In this document: piece by piece, positions 20,766 to 29,024 of the stretch
How the letters are laid out: each line of letters opens with the position of its first letter
How positions within the stretch are numbered: position 1 is the stretch's first letter
IMG/VR virus record: IMGVR_UViG_3300009103_000119
Span: 1 to 29,686 of that record
Direction: 5' to 3' (one strand)
Source of the DNA: a virus
Length of the DNA stretch: 29,686 nt
The notes under the pieces: model-generated
What the model saw: the letters and a program-made list of their open reading frames with translations, nothing else
Told to the model about the DNA's origin: nothing
Database searches by the model: none
Translations under genes and position numbers: made by a program

Positions 20766-22382
20766 ATGGCAGATGATAATTCTTATTTAGGTAATAACCT
20801 TTTAAAAGGTTTGAACGTACCGCATAATTTTACTAAAAAAGAAATAGCGGAATACATTAAGTGTAAAGATGATGTTGTTTACTTTTTGGAAAACTATGTC
20901 AAGATCGTACACGTTGATGAAGGACTTGTGCCTTTTAAGATGTACAAGTTTCAAAGAGAATTAGTTGAAGCTATAACTGAAAATAGAAATGTTATCGTAA
21001 AAACTGGTAGACAGGTTGGTAAGACTACAACGACTATTGGATGGTTATTACATTATATTCTTTTTAATTCAGAAAAAATTGTAGGTATTCTAGCGAATAA
21101 AGCCATCACCGCTCGAGAAATTCTTAGTCGAGTTCAAACATCCTACCAACATCTTCCAAAGTTTTTACAACAAGGATTAAGAGAATGGAATAAAGGTTCT
21201 ATGGAACTTGAAAATGGAAGTAAGGTTATTGCTTCTTCTACATCTTCAAGTGCAATTCGTGGATTTTCTTTTTCTTGTATTCTCTTAGATGAGTTTGCCC
21301 ATGTTCAAAGACATATTGCAAACGAGTTTATTCGTTCAGTTTATCCTACGATTTCATCTGGTAAAGAAACGAAAGTTATTATAGTATCTACTCCAAACGG
21401 ATTTAATTTGTTTTACAAGTTCTGGAATGATGCTGAAAATGGAAATAATACTTTTTATCCATTCAAAGTACATTGGTCTAATGTGCCAGGCCGAGATGAA
21501 GCATGGCATAAAAGAACTGTCTCAACTATTGGTGCTGATTCTTTCAGACAAGAGTATGAAGCTGAGTTTTTAGGTTCTACTAATACTTTGATTTCTGTTG
21601 AAAAATTACAGGAAATGTCTTATAATGATCCGATCTTTTCTAGAGAAGGATTAGATGTACATGAAGAGCCAAAAGAAGGACACAGTTATACTATCACAGT
21701 TGATGTGGCAAGGGGGCAAGGAAACGACTATTCTGCCTTTTCGGTGTTCGATATTACCGAAATTCCGTACAAAATAGTCGCAAAATACAAGAATAACACA
21801 GTAGCACCCCTACACTTTCCCAATATTATAAATACAGTAGGAAAGAGATATAATTATGCGTATATTCTAGTAGAAATAAATGATATTGGTTCACAAGTTG
21901 CTGATGTGCTTCACCATGATTTAGAGTACGAACATTTGTATTCTTGTTCATGGTATGGGAGGCATGGTCAGCAAATTAGTGGTGGGGCAAAGAAAGATTC
22001 TTATTTTGGTGTTAGAACAACAAAGGCTATGAAAAAGATTGGTTGTTCTAATTTAAAATCACTTATAGAAGAAAACAAACTTTTGTTTACCGACTATGAT
22101 GTTATATCAGAACTAACAACATTTATCTCGCAAGGCGAGTCCTATGCAGGCGAAGATGGAACAAATGATGATTTAGTAATTACATTAGTTTTATTTGCGT
22201 GGTTAGTAGATCAACAATATTTTAAAGAGTTGGCAAATTTAAATATTAGAGATAATTTATATAAAAATCAGTTAAGTCAAATGGAAGATTTAACAACGCC
22301 TTTTGGTATTATTGATAATGGTTTAAATCAAGATAAGTATGAAGTGGATTCGGATGGGACGATTTGGGAAACAGTTTCTTAG
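20766..22382 (+). CDS. 17: Terminase large subunit gp17 (packaging ATPase/nuclease)
   Basis: A 538-residue homologue of T4 gp17 (610 residues). The ATPase domain has a Walker A TGRQVGKT (80-87, the deviant form usual in terminases), Walker B ILLDE (172-176; D175, E176) and coupling motif STPNG (208-212). The nuclease domain has D313 in ITVDVARGQGNDYS, E370 in ILVEIND, and D468/D469 in GTNDDLVIT, a RuvC/RNase H-like acidic triad. The protein drives headful DNA packaging at the portal and cuts concatemers. It starts 1 base after gp16, with only AAAAGAAA upstream as a poor ribosome site. A TATAAATA octamer inside the gene (21827) is probably chance. Confidence 0.97.
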   Translation: MADDNSYLGNNLLKGLNVPHNFTKKEIAEYIKCKDDVVYFLENYVKIVHVDEGLVPFKMYKFQRELVEAITENRNVIVKTGRQVGKTTTTIGWLLHYILFNSEKIVGILANKAITAREILSRVQTSYQHLPKFLQQGLREWNKGSMELENGSKVIASSTSSSAIRGFSFSCILLDEFAHVQRHIANEFIRSVYPTISSGKETKVIIVSTPNGFNLFYKFWNDAENGNNTFYPFKVHWSNVPGRDEAWHKRTVSTIGADSFRQEYEAEFLGSTNTLISVEKLQEMSYNDPIFSREGLDVHEEPKEGHSYTITVDVARGQGNDYSAFSVFDITEIPYKIVAKYKNNTVAPLHFPNIINTVGKRYNYAYILVEINDIGSQVADVLHHDLEYEHLYSCSWYGRHGQQISGGAKKDSYFGVRTTKAMKKIGCSNLKSLIEENKLLFTDYDVISELTTFISQGESYAGEDGTNDDLVITLVLFAWLVDQQYFKELANLNIRDNLYKNQLSQMEDLTTPFGIIDNGLNQDKYEVDSDGTIWETVS

Positions 22383-22423
22383 TAAAAATTATATTATATT
22401 TTATTTGATGACAAATATATTAA

Positions 22424-22431
22424 TATAAAAA
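22424..22431 (+). promoter_or_regulatory. Possible late promoter before gp18, TATAAAAA
   Basis: One mismatch to the late octamer. It is 30 bases before the gp18 ATG in a 79-base AT-rich gap. The sheath gene needs strong late expression, which makes a promoter here plausible, but the motif is weak. Confidence 0.3.
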
Positions 22432-22461
22432 ATGTAACTAATTTGCAAAAGGAGAATTAAA

Positions 22462-24231
22462 ATGGCATTTCAAGTATCGCCAGGAGTTCAAATCAATGAA
22501 ACTGATTTAACATCCGTAGTTCCTAATGTTGCAACAAGCATCGGAGCAATCGCTGGTTCTTTTCAATGGGGCCCAGTTATGGAACGCACAACAATTACAA
22601 GAGAAGAAGAATTAAGAAAAACATTTGGTGAACCAAATGATACAGTCGCAAGAACTTGGTTTTGTGCATCTAATTATCTTTCATATTCTAACAACTTGAT
22701 TGTTGTAAGAAATGTTTTAGACTCAGCACGTAATGGTGTTGTTGGAGATAATGATGCTGGAACAGCAATCAGGGTTGATAACGCTGAAGGTACAAGTCAT
22801 TCTTATGACAACATAAAAGGAAATTTTACAGATCAATTATTCGTTGCTAAATATCCTGGCGCATTAGGAAATAGTTTAGCAATTTGGGCGATTGACTCAC
22901 ATGGTTGGGGAGTTGCAGCTGCTAAAGCGGCAAGTGCTCGCTCTACAACTGAAGCATACTTTATCAACAACTTTGATCGAGCTCCAGGCACATCAACTGA
23001 TTGTGCTAACTCTGGTGGTTCTAATGACGAGATGCACGTTGTTGTAGTTGATGAAGATGGTTTAATGTCTGGAACACCAGGCAACGTACTTGAAAGACAC
23101 GAATATGTAAGTAAAGCATCTGATGCTAGACGTATTGATGGTTCTTCAAACTATGCTCTAGAAGTTTTGAATAGAGAATCAGAATATGTTTGGTTAGGTG
23201 ATATAACAGAACTAACAAATAATTCAGTTGCAGCTGGTGCAGATGCTGGTTCTGCAAAATCAAGTTCTTTTAAATCATTCGATAGTGCAACTCTCGCTGA
23301 AACAATGCCAGGCGGATCAATGACTGGCGGAACAGCTGATGCTCAAACAGACGTATTAACAAATTCAGAGTTAACAGCAGCTTATGCTCTTTATGTAGAG
23401 CCACAAGTTGTTGACTTTAACCTTGTCATGGGCGGTGAGGGTAATACCACAGTTGGTAGGTGGATTATCGACAATGTTGCAGATGTAAGGAAAGATTGTG
23501 TTGCTTGTGTTTCTCCAAACTTGTCATCTGTTGTTAATGCTGGAACTGGTCAAGTTGCTTCTTTGACAACTGATAATACAACATTGGGTTCTTCTAGTTA
23601 CGCTATTATGGATAGTGCATATAAGTATCAGTACGATCCGTATAATGATGTTTTCCGTTACATTCCAATGAACGGTGATATCGCTGGTTTATGTGCAAGA
23701 ACAGATTTTACACACGATACATGGTGGAGTCCTGCTGGTTTGACAAGAGGTACAATTAAGAATGTTGTTAAACTTTCTTGGGAGCCAACTCAAGCAGACC
23801 GAGATACAATGTATCAGTTGTCAATTAATCCGATTATTACTCAAAGAGGTTCTGGTGTAGTTCTCTTTGGTGATAAAACAATGCAGACAGTACCAAGTGC
23901 ATTTGATCGAATTAATGTACGAAGATTGTTTATTATCCTTGAGAAAGCAATCTCAATCGTTGCTAAGTCAATGTTATTTGAATTCAATGATGAGTTTACA
24001 CGTTCTCAATTTGTTAATCTTATTGCTCCTTTCTTACGAGAGGTACAAGGGCGTCGAGGTATTACAGACTTCAAAGTAGTTTGTGATAGTTCAAATAATC
24101 CTGGCCAGGTAGTTGATTCTAATCAGTTTGTTGGAGATATTTTTATCAAACCGACAAGATCAATTAACTTTATCCAGTTGAACTTTATCGCTGCTCGTTC
24201 TGACGTATCTTTCTCAGAAATCGGTGGATAA
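22462..24231 (+). CDS. 18: Tail sheath protein gp18
   Basis: A 589-residue homologue of T4 gp18 (659 residues). The N-terminus QVSPGVQINETDLTSVVPNV and the following GAIAGSFQWGPVME, RTWFCASNYL and LIVVRNV are typical. The C-terminal sheath core is equally clear (INPIITQRGSGVVLFGDKT, RINVRRLFIILEKAI, DSNQFVGDIFIKPTRSINFI given as FVGDIFIKPTRSINFI). It polymerises around the tail tube and contracts on infection. AAGGAG precedes the ATG. The variable, surface-exposed middle (about residues 120-320) is where it departs most from the T4 pattern. Confidence 0.96.
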   Translation: MAFQVSPGVQINETDLTSVVPNVATSIGAIAGSFQWGPVMERTTITREEELRKTFGEPNDTVARTWFCASNYLSYSNNLIVVRNVLDSARNGVVGDNDAGTAIRVDNAEGTSHSYDNIKGNFTDQLFVAKYPGALGNSLAIWAIDSHGWGVAAAKAASARSTTEAYFINNFDRAPGTSTDCANSGGSNDEMHVVVVDEDGLMSGTPGNVLERHEYVSKASDARRIDGSSNYALEVLNRESEYVWLGDITELTNNSVAAGADAGSAKSSSFKSFDSATLAETMPGGSMTGGTADAQTDVLTNSELTAAYALYVEPQVVDFNLVMGGEGNTTVGRWIIDNVADVRKDCVACVSPNLSSVVNAGTGQVASLTTDNTTLGSSSYAIMDSAYKYQYDPYNDVFRYIPMNGDIAGLCARTDFTHDTWWSPAGLTRGTIKNVVKLSWEPTQADRDTMYQLSINPIITQRGSGVVLFGDKTMQTVPSAFDRINVRRLFIILEKAISIVAKSMLFEFNDEFTRSQFVNLIAPFLREVQGRRGITDFKVVCDSSNNPGQVVDSNQFVGDIFIKPTRSINFIQLNFIAARSDVSFSEIGG

Positions 24232-24235
24232 GTCT

Positions 24236-24243
24236 TATAAATA
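24236..24243 (+). promoter_or_regulatory. T4-type late promoter TATAAATA before gp19
   Basis: An exact late octamer sits 25 bases before the gp19 ATG, in the 37-base gap after gp18. Its position matches the need for abundant tail-tube protein. Confidence 0.5.
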
Positions 24244-24268
24244 TACAAAAACAAAGGAGTAATAAACA

Positions 24269-24865
24269 ATGTCAACAATTTCGGATTTTAAGAATAATTT
24301 CAGAGGTGGGGTAAGACCTAATCTCTTTCAAGTTATAATTAATGCTCCAATCTTTGGCCAGATGAATTTGGAATTCTTGGGTAAAGCTACTCAGATTCCT
24401 AGTTCTACTGTAGCTCAATTTAATGTAGATTATCGTGGACGACAACTTAAAGTGCCAGGTGATCGAACATTCGCAGACTGGACAGTAACAATCTTGAATG
24501 ATCCTAATTGGGTTAATCGCACAAAGATAGAACAATGGATGAATGCTATTACTGAACATTCACAAAACATTAGTTCAATTAGTAATGCTGCTGTTTATGG
24601 TGATGCAGCTGTATCTCAACTAAGTCGAGAAGGTAAAGTTTTGAGAACATATCGTATTCAAGATATATTCCCAACTGAATGTGCCGCTATCGAATTAGGT
24701 ATGGGAACAAACGATACAGTAGAAGAATTCCAAGTAACATTTGCAGTTAACAATTACACCATTGATGGTGCTGGTGTTGATGGTACTGCTAATGGTACTG
24801 GTATTGATATTGCATTGTCTGGACAGATTAATCTCGGTGGTGTTAATATCCGAGGTAGTATCTAA
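24269..24865 (+). CDS. 19: Tail tube protein gp19
   Basis: A 198-residue homologue of T4 gp19 (163 residues). Characteristic segments are ISDFKNNFRGGVRPNLFQV, FLGKATQIPSSTV, VDYRGRQLKVPGDRTFADWT and WVNRTKIEQWMNAI. It forms the inner tail tube through which DNA passes. The protein is about 35 residues longer than T4 gp19, owing to a Gly/Asn-rich C-terminus (GAGVDGTANGTGIDIA, ending NIRGSI). AAGGAG is upstream. A terminator directly follows, so tube and sheath probably form a short, highly expressed unit. Confidence 0.95.
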   Translation: MSTISDFKNNFRGGVRPNLFQVIINAPIFGQMNLEFLGKATQIPSSTVAQFNVDYRGRQLKVPGDRTFADWTVTILNDPNWVNRTKIEQWMNAITEHSQNISSISNAAVYGDAAVSQLSREGKVLRTYRIQDIFPTECAAIELGMGTNDTVEEFQVTFAVNNYTIDGAGVDGTANGTGIDIALSGQINLGGVNIRGSI

Positions 24866-24872
24866 TTTTGAA

Positions 24873-24900
24873 AAGGGGGAGTTCGCTCCCCCTTAATTTT
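24873..24900 (+). terminator. Rho-independent terminator with TTCG loop
   Basis: A perfect 9-base-pair stem (aagggggag 24873-24881, ctccccctt 24886-24894) has a TTCG tetraloop and is followed by aatttt. It lies between gp19 and gp20 and would uncouple tail-tube from head-gene transcription. Confidence 0.88.
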
Positions 24901-24923
24901 CATAATGAATAAAGGATAAAAAT

Positions 24924-26441
24924 ATGGCTTTCGATTTATTTGGATTTACCGTATCAAAAAAGAAAACAGAAAAAACATTTGTAACGCCTGAGAATGATGA
25001 TGGTTCTTTAACATATGTTGAAGGTGGCGGGTTTGTAGGAACATATTTCAATACTGATATTGATGCAAAGGATGAAAATCTTTTAATCAAAAAGTATCGG
25101 GAAATGGCGATGACTCAAGAAGTCGATCTTGCACTTACAGATGTAGTTAATGAAGCTGTTTTGCATGAATACGGAAAAGATGCTGTTAGACTGTCGCTTG
25201 ACATAGATTTGCCAGAAAGTATTCTTAACAAAATACATGATGAATATTCTAACATAATAAAACTTTTAGATTTTAATAAAGTTGGTAGTGATATTTTCCG
25301 TAAGTGGTATGTTGATGGTAAACTCTATCATCATATTGTTGTTGATTCAGAAAATATGAAAGCGGGAATCAAAGCATTAATTCCAGTTGATGCACTTGAC
25401 ATCAAAAAAGTAAGAGAAGTTAAAAAAGAAAAACACGCTGAAACTGGTATAGAATATGTAGATAAGATAGAAGAATATTTTGTTTACACGCCCGACATGG
25501 CAACTGGACAACTGATGCCTGGTTGGAATCAAGGTCAAGAAATTAGAGTAACAACAGATGCAATTTCCTACGTTCACTCAGGAATGATTGATGCAGAAAA
25601 AAGAGTTGTTATTGGTTATCTTTATAAAGCAATTAAACCTTATAACCAATTAAGGATGATTGAAGATTCTCTTGTTATCTATCGCTTAGCAAGAGCACCA
25701 GAACGAAGAATATTTTATATAGATGTTGGTAATTTACCAAAACTAAAAGCAGAACAATATTTACGTTCTGTTATGGATAAGTATAAACAGAAAGTTGTAT
25801 ACAATCAATCTACTGGTGAAGTAGAAGATCAGAAAAAACAATTATCAATGTTGGAAGATTTTTGGTTGCCACGAAGGGAAGGCGGTAGAGGTACAGAGAT
25901 TAATACCTTACCTAGTGGACAGAATCTTGGTGAGATCGAAGATATAGAATATTTTAGAAAGAAACTTTATCAGTCTTTGAATGTTCCTATCTCTAGAATA
26001 GAGGGAACGGAACAAACTGCTTTCAATCTTGGAAGAACATCTGAGATTAATAGAGATGAAATTAAGTTTTCTAAATATATCACAAGAATTAGAAATCGTT
26101 TTATTTCTTTATTTACAGATTTACTTAAAATTCAGTTAATCCTTAAAGGGATTATTAAAGAGGAAGATTGGGAAGAAATAAAAGATGGCATAGATTATGT
26201 TTGGACTAGAGATTCACATTACGTTGAATTGAAAGAAAACGAAATCTATAGAGAGAGATTTGAAATCATGCAATCAATGGAAGAATACATTGGTAAGTAT
26301 GTTTCTAATGAGTGGGTTCGTAAAAATATCCTCAGACAAACGGATGAGGATATAAAAGAGATCAATAAACAAATTGATCGTGAAAAAGCGGATGATGAAG
26401 AATTTCCTGGCGATGATGGAGATGGTGGCGATGACTTCTAG
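24924..26441 (+). CDS. 20: Portal protein gp20
   Basis: A 505-residue homologue of T4 gp20 (524 residues). Diagnostic segments are TQEVDLALTDVVNEAVLH, FRKWYVDGKLYHHIVVD, IPVDALDIKKVREV, LVIYRLARAPERRIFYIDVG, PRREGGRGTEINTLPSGQNL and SLNVPISRIE, with EDWEEIKDGIDYVW near the end. It forms the dodecameric portal vertex that initiates prohead assembly and carries the packaging motor. The C-terminus is very acidic and Gly-rich (DDEEFPGDDGDGGDDF). The reading frame of the next small gene starts inside its last codons. Confidence 0.96.
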   Translation: MAFDLFGFTVSKKKTEKTFVTPENDDGSLTYVEGGGFVGTYFNTDIDAKDENLLIKKYREMAMTQEVDLALTDVVNEAVLHEYGKDAVRLSLDIDLPESILNKIHDEYSNIIKLLDFNKVGSDIFRKWYVDGKLYHHIVVDSENMKAGIKALIPVDALDIKKVREVKKEKHAETGIEYVDKIEEYFVYTPDMATGQLMPGWNQGQEIRVTTDAISYVHSGMIDAEKRVVIGYLYKAIKPYNQLRMIEDSLVIYRLARAPERRIFYIDVGNLPKLKAEQYLRSVMDKYKQKVVYNQSTGEVEDQKKQLSMLEDFWLPRREGGRGTEINTLPSGQNLGEIEDIEYFRKKLYQSLNVPISRIEGTEQTAFNLGRTSEINRDEIKFSKYITRIRNRFISLFTDLLKIQLILKGIIKEEDWEEIKDGIDYVWTRDSHYVELKENEIYRERFEIMQSMEEYIGKYVSNEWVRKNILRQTDEDIKEINKQIDREKADDEEFPGDDGDGGDDF

Positions 26442-26661
26442 TTTTATAAAAAACTATAAGAATAAAGTTTCAGAAAAGACTGAAAGTAAATTAATGGAAG
26501 CAGTCTATTACGCATTTGATTTAACAGATCAATATGGTATTGTTAGAATCAATAAAGCGATTTCAGAGGCTTCATTAAAATATAACATCAATGAAGATGT
26601 ATTAAGAGAAAAGATTAATGATGATTCTTTTGTTTTAACAGAAAGGAAAAAACATGAGTGA
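26431..26661 (+). CDS. Small prohead-region protein, unassigned
   Basis: A 76-residue protein if started at the ATG at 26431. I prefer that start because GGAG lies 9 bases upstream and the overlap with gp20 is only 11 bases. Longer in-frame starts run back to 26374 but would translate the acidic gp20 tail DNA in another frame. The product is charged and helical (FIKNYKNKVSEKTESKLMEA, then YAFDLTDQYGIVRINKAISE), with a compact second half that reads like a small helical domain. It occupies the place of T4 gene 67 (prohead core), but I see no clear similarity. The next gene overlaps its end by 8 bases. Confidence 0.7.
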   Translation: MTSSFIKNYKNKVSEKTESKLMEAVYYAFDLTDQYGIVRINKAISEASLKYNINEDVLREKINDDSFVLTERKKHE

Positions 26662-26848
26662 TAAAGATGTTTCAAACGGTCAAATTAAAATGATTAAAGA
26701 TATATTGGATAAAAAATTTACTAAAGCAAATACTAGTATTGGTGATATGTTGAAGAACAAAGCATTTAATGCTATTCAAGATTTTAAAAGTGGTTTTAAA
26801 TATGTTAGTATAGGAAAAACCGATACAGAACCATCAAAAGAGGCATAA
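26654..26848 (+). CDS. Small prohead-region protein, unassigned
   Basis: A 64-residue protein overlapping the previous gene by 8 bases, with AAAGGAAA upstream of its ATG. It is lysine-rich and probably helical (GQIKMIKDILDKKFTKANTS, then IGDMLKNKAFNAIQDFKSGF). No family is recognised. Its place among head genes and its tight coupling suggest an internal head or scaffold-core protein; that is inference from location. Confidence 0.7.
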   Translation: MSDKDVSNGQIKMIKDILDKKFTKANTSIGDMLKNKAFNAIQDFKSGFKYVSIGKTDTEPSKEA

Positions 26849-26849
26849 A

Positions 26850-27185
26850 ATGGAAGAAGCTCTAACTACAGCGCAACGACTGAAGCGTGGTAGAATAATG
26901 AAACAAAAAGCAAAGATTATTCAAAGGAAACGTGAGATTTCTTTGCGTAAAAGAGCTACGCCCGAAAAATTACAAAAACGAGCGATGAAAAAAGCTCGTG
27001 AGATATTAAGAAGTAAAATTGCCGCTGGTAAAAGTAAAGATGATACAGGATTTGCACAAAGACAACAAATAGAAAAAATGCTTGATAAGAAAAAAGCGAA
27101 GATTAAAGCAATCGCTAAAAAATTATTACCAGCTGTTAAGAAGGGTGAAAACGAAAGATTAAAACAAATGAGAGGAAAAAAATGA
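26850..27185 (+). CDS. Highly basic prohead-core-type protein
   Basis: A 111-residue protein in which about a third of residues are Lys or Arg (39 by my count), almost entirely helical. Examples are RLKRGRIMKQKAKIIQRKRE, LQKRAMKKAREILRSK and LDKKKAKIKAIAKKLLPAVK. It stands immediately before the prohead protease, the place of T4 gene 68 (prohead core protein). Basic core or internal proteins are plausible partners for the very acidic scaffold gp22 or for DNA. Sequence identity to T4 gp68 cannot be judged by eye, so no symbol is given. Its stop overlaps the gp21 ATG. Confidence 0.75.
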   Translation: MEEALTTAQRLKRGRIMKQKAKIIQRKREISLRKRATPEKLQKRAMKKAREILRSKIAAGKSKDDTGFAQRQQIEKMLDKKKAKIKAIAKKLLPAVKKGENERLKQMRGKK

Positions 27186-27805
27186 AACTTATAACTGAAC
27201 ATACTAACGAGGTTGAATATATTGTTGAAGGTAAAAACAAACAACAGTATATTAAAGGTATCTTTTTACAATCTGATATCAAAAACCAGAATGGTAGAGT
27301 TTATCCTTTCAATGTTCTCAAAAAACAAGTAAGATCATTTAATGAGAACTTTGTAAAGAAAGACAGAGCTTTGGGAGAACTTGGACATCCAATGGGCCCA
27401 ACTGTTAATCTTGATAGGGTTTCTCATATGATAACAGAATTATACGAAGATGGTAAAAACTTTGTAGGTAAAGCAAAAGTAATAGATACGCCTAATGGAA
27501 AGATTGTAAAAAATCTTCTTGAATCGGGCGTTCGTTTGGGTGTTTCATCCAGAGGACTAGGTTCTGTAAAAACAAATAAAGCTGGAGTAAACGAAGTTCA
27601 AAATGATTTCGTTTTATCTACAGTTGATATTGTTGCTGATCCAAGTGCTCCAGATGCATTTGTTAATGGTATTATGGAAGGAAAAGAATTTAGTTTGACG
27701 GGCGAACTTGAGTATGATATTCGTAAAGAGATTAAGAGTACAATATCCAAAAGACTAGATGAAAAGAAGATTAAATTATTTCAAAAATTTATAAACAACT
27801 TATAG
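27182..27805 (+). CDS. 21: Prohead core protease gp21
   Basis: A 207-residue homologue of T4 gp21 (212 residues), a serine protease of family S80. Visible catalytic-region motifs are GELGHP with H69, GVSSRGLG with S122/S123, and the STVDIVADPSAPDAF strand with conserved aspartates. The N-terminal IKGIFLQSDIKNQNGRVYP is also typical. It is embedded in the scaffold core and cleaves head proteins, including itself, after assembly. It overlaps the preceding basic-protein gene by 4 bases. The last 40 residues are a charged helix probably removed or used for targeting (inference). Confidence 0.94.
   Translation: MKLITEHTNEVEYIVEGKNKQQYIKGIFLQSDIKNQNGRVYPFNVLKKQVRSFNENFVKKDRALGELGHPMGPTVNLDRVSHMITELYEDGKNFVGKAKVIDTPNGKIVKNLLESGVRLGVSSRGLGSVKTNKAGVNEVQNDFVLSTVDIVADPSAPDAFVNGIMEGKEFSLTGELEYDIRKEIKSTISKRLDEKKIKLFQKFINNL
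27790..27797 (+). promoter_or_regulatory. Possible late promoter before gp22, TATAAACA
   Basis: One mismatch to the late octamer, 25 bases before the gp22 ATG and inside the last codons of gp21. Scaffold is made in large amounts, so a promoter is plausible, but the evidence is slight. Confidence 0.25.
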
Positions 27806-27822
27806 TTTAAAGGAGTATTTCA

Positions 27823-28959
27823 ATGGCTGAAGAAAATGGACAAATTGAAGAAGCTGAGAATATGGAAAATCGTGAGATTGAAGAAAAAATTAAAAAGGTA
27901 AAAGAAGAAGGCGTTCCAGGCGAAGTTAAAATTGATCCAGAAAAGGGTCGTGATGAAGGTGAAGAAGATGAAACTGCTGGTTTGAAAAAATCGCCAGAAA
28001 ACAAAACTTCTAAGTCTAATGCATCTGCTAAAGCTGAATCCAAGAAAACTCGTAAAGAGATGGATCACGAAGATGATGAAGAAGATGAAGAAGATTGGGA
28101 AGAAAATAAAAAGTCTAAAAAAGAATCTAAGAAATCTAAGAAAGAGGAATTCCCCCCTGCTGATGACGAAGATGAAGAAGAAGATGAGGAAGAAGCAGAA
28201 GAATCTAAGAAAGAAGAAATCGAAATTAATGTAGACGAAGATGTAGCTGCATTGGTTGATGGTGAAGAACTTTCTGAAGAATTCAAATCTAAAGCTGCTA
28301 CAATCTTTGAAGCTGCTGTCAAATCTAAAATTGCAAAAATACGCAAACAGATTCGTGAAGAATCTAAGAAAGAACAAGATGAGCGTATTGAAACAATGCA
28401 AACAGAGATGTCTAGTAATGTTGATGAATATCTCAATTATGCAGTTAAAGAGTGGATGACAGAAAACAAACTTGCTGTTGAGTCTGGTGTTCGTAACGAA
28501 GTTACCGAGTCATTCATCAATGGTTTGAAAAAATTGTTTGAGGAACATTATATTGATGTTCCCGAAGAAAAAGAAGATGTATTTGAAAGTCTAGTTGTTG
28601 AAGTTGCAGAACTTGAACAGAAATTAGACGAACAAACAGAGAAGCATATGGACACCGTGAAAGAATTAAATACCTATAAAGCTGCTTCTGTTTTCAAGAC
28701 CGTATCTGAAGGTATGGTTGACACAGACGTTGAAAAGTTTAAAGAGTTGACAGAAGATGTCTCTTATGATACTGATGAACAGTATGCAGAGAAATTGAAT
28801 GTCATCAAGAACAGCTATTTCAAGTCTGATAAAAAGGAAACTGCTGTAACAGATAACAAGACAACTGCCGGCACTAACAACCCTGTTGTTGATGGAACAA
28901 GTGATGCTCGTATGGATAGTGTTATGAGTGCTATTGCAAGTTTATCTAAAAAACAGTAA
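27823..28959 (+). CDS. 22: Prohead scaffold protein gp22
   Basis: A 378-residue homologue of T4 gp22 (269 residues), identified by position and by the ELSEEFKSKAATIFEAAVKS segment (150-169), the EYLNYAVKEWMTENKLAVES stretch (202-221) and the long coiled-coil (about 250-285). It forms the core around which the capsid assembles and is then degraded by gp21. The N-terminal 145 residues are an extension of alternating charge blocks: acidic 82-94, lysine-rich 96-108, acidic 113-128. Simple GAA/GAT/AAG-type codons there create misleading long open frames on the other strand. AAGGAG precedes the ATG. Confidence 0.9.
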   Translation: MAEENGQIEEAENMENREIEEKIKKVKEEGVPGEVKIDPEKGRDEGEEDETAGLKKSPENKTSKSNASAKAESKKTRKEMDHEDDEEDEEDWEENKKSKKESKKSKKEEFPPADDEDEEEDEEEAEESKKEEIEINVDEDVAALVDGEELSEEFKSKAATIFEAAVKSKIAKIRKQIREESKKEQDERIETMQTEMSSNVDEYLNYAVKEWMTENKLAVESGVRNEVTESFINGLKKLFEEHYIDVPEEKEDVFESLVVEVAELEQKLDEQTEKHMDTVKELNTYKAASVFKTVSEGMVDTDVEKFKELTEDVSYDTDEQYAEKLNVIKNSYFKSDKKETAVTDNKTTAGTNNPVVDGTSDARMDSVMSAIASLSKKQ

Positions 28960-29024
28960 CCTAAGATTTATGGAATGAGTGTTTTAAAGTAAATTAATTA
29001 AATAAATTTTTAAGGAGTAGAATT

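Noticed and set aside
21827-21834. Exact TATAAATA inside gp17
   Set aside because: Internal to conserved coding sequence and not near a start codon of another gene.
27820-28436. Long open frames on the minus strand opposite gp22
   Set aside because: They are shadows of the Lys/Glu/Asp-rich codons of gp22. The translations are Ser/Phe low-complexity, with no ribosome site and no family resemblance.
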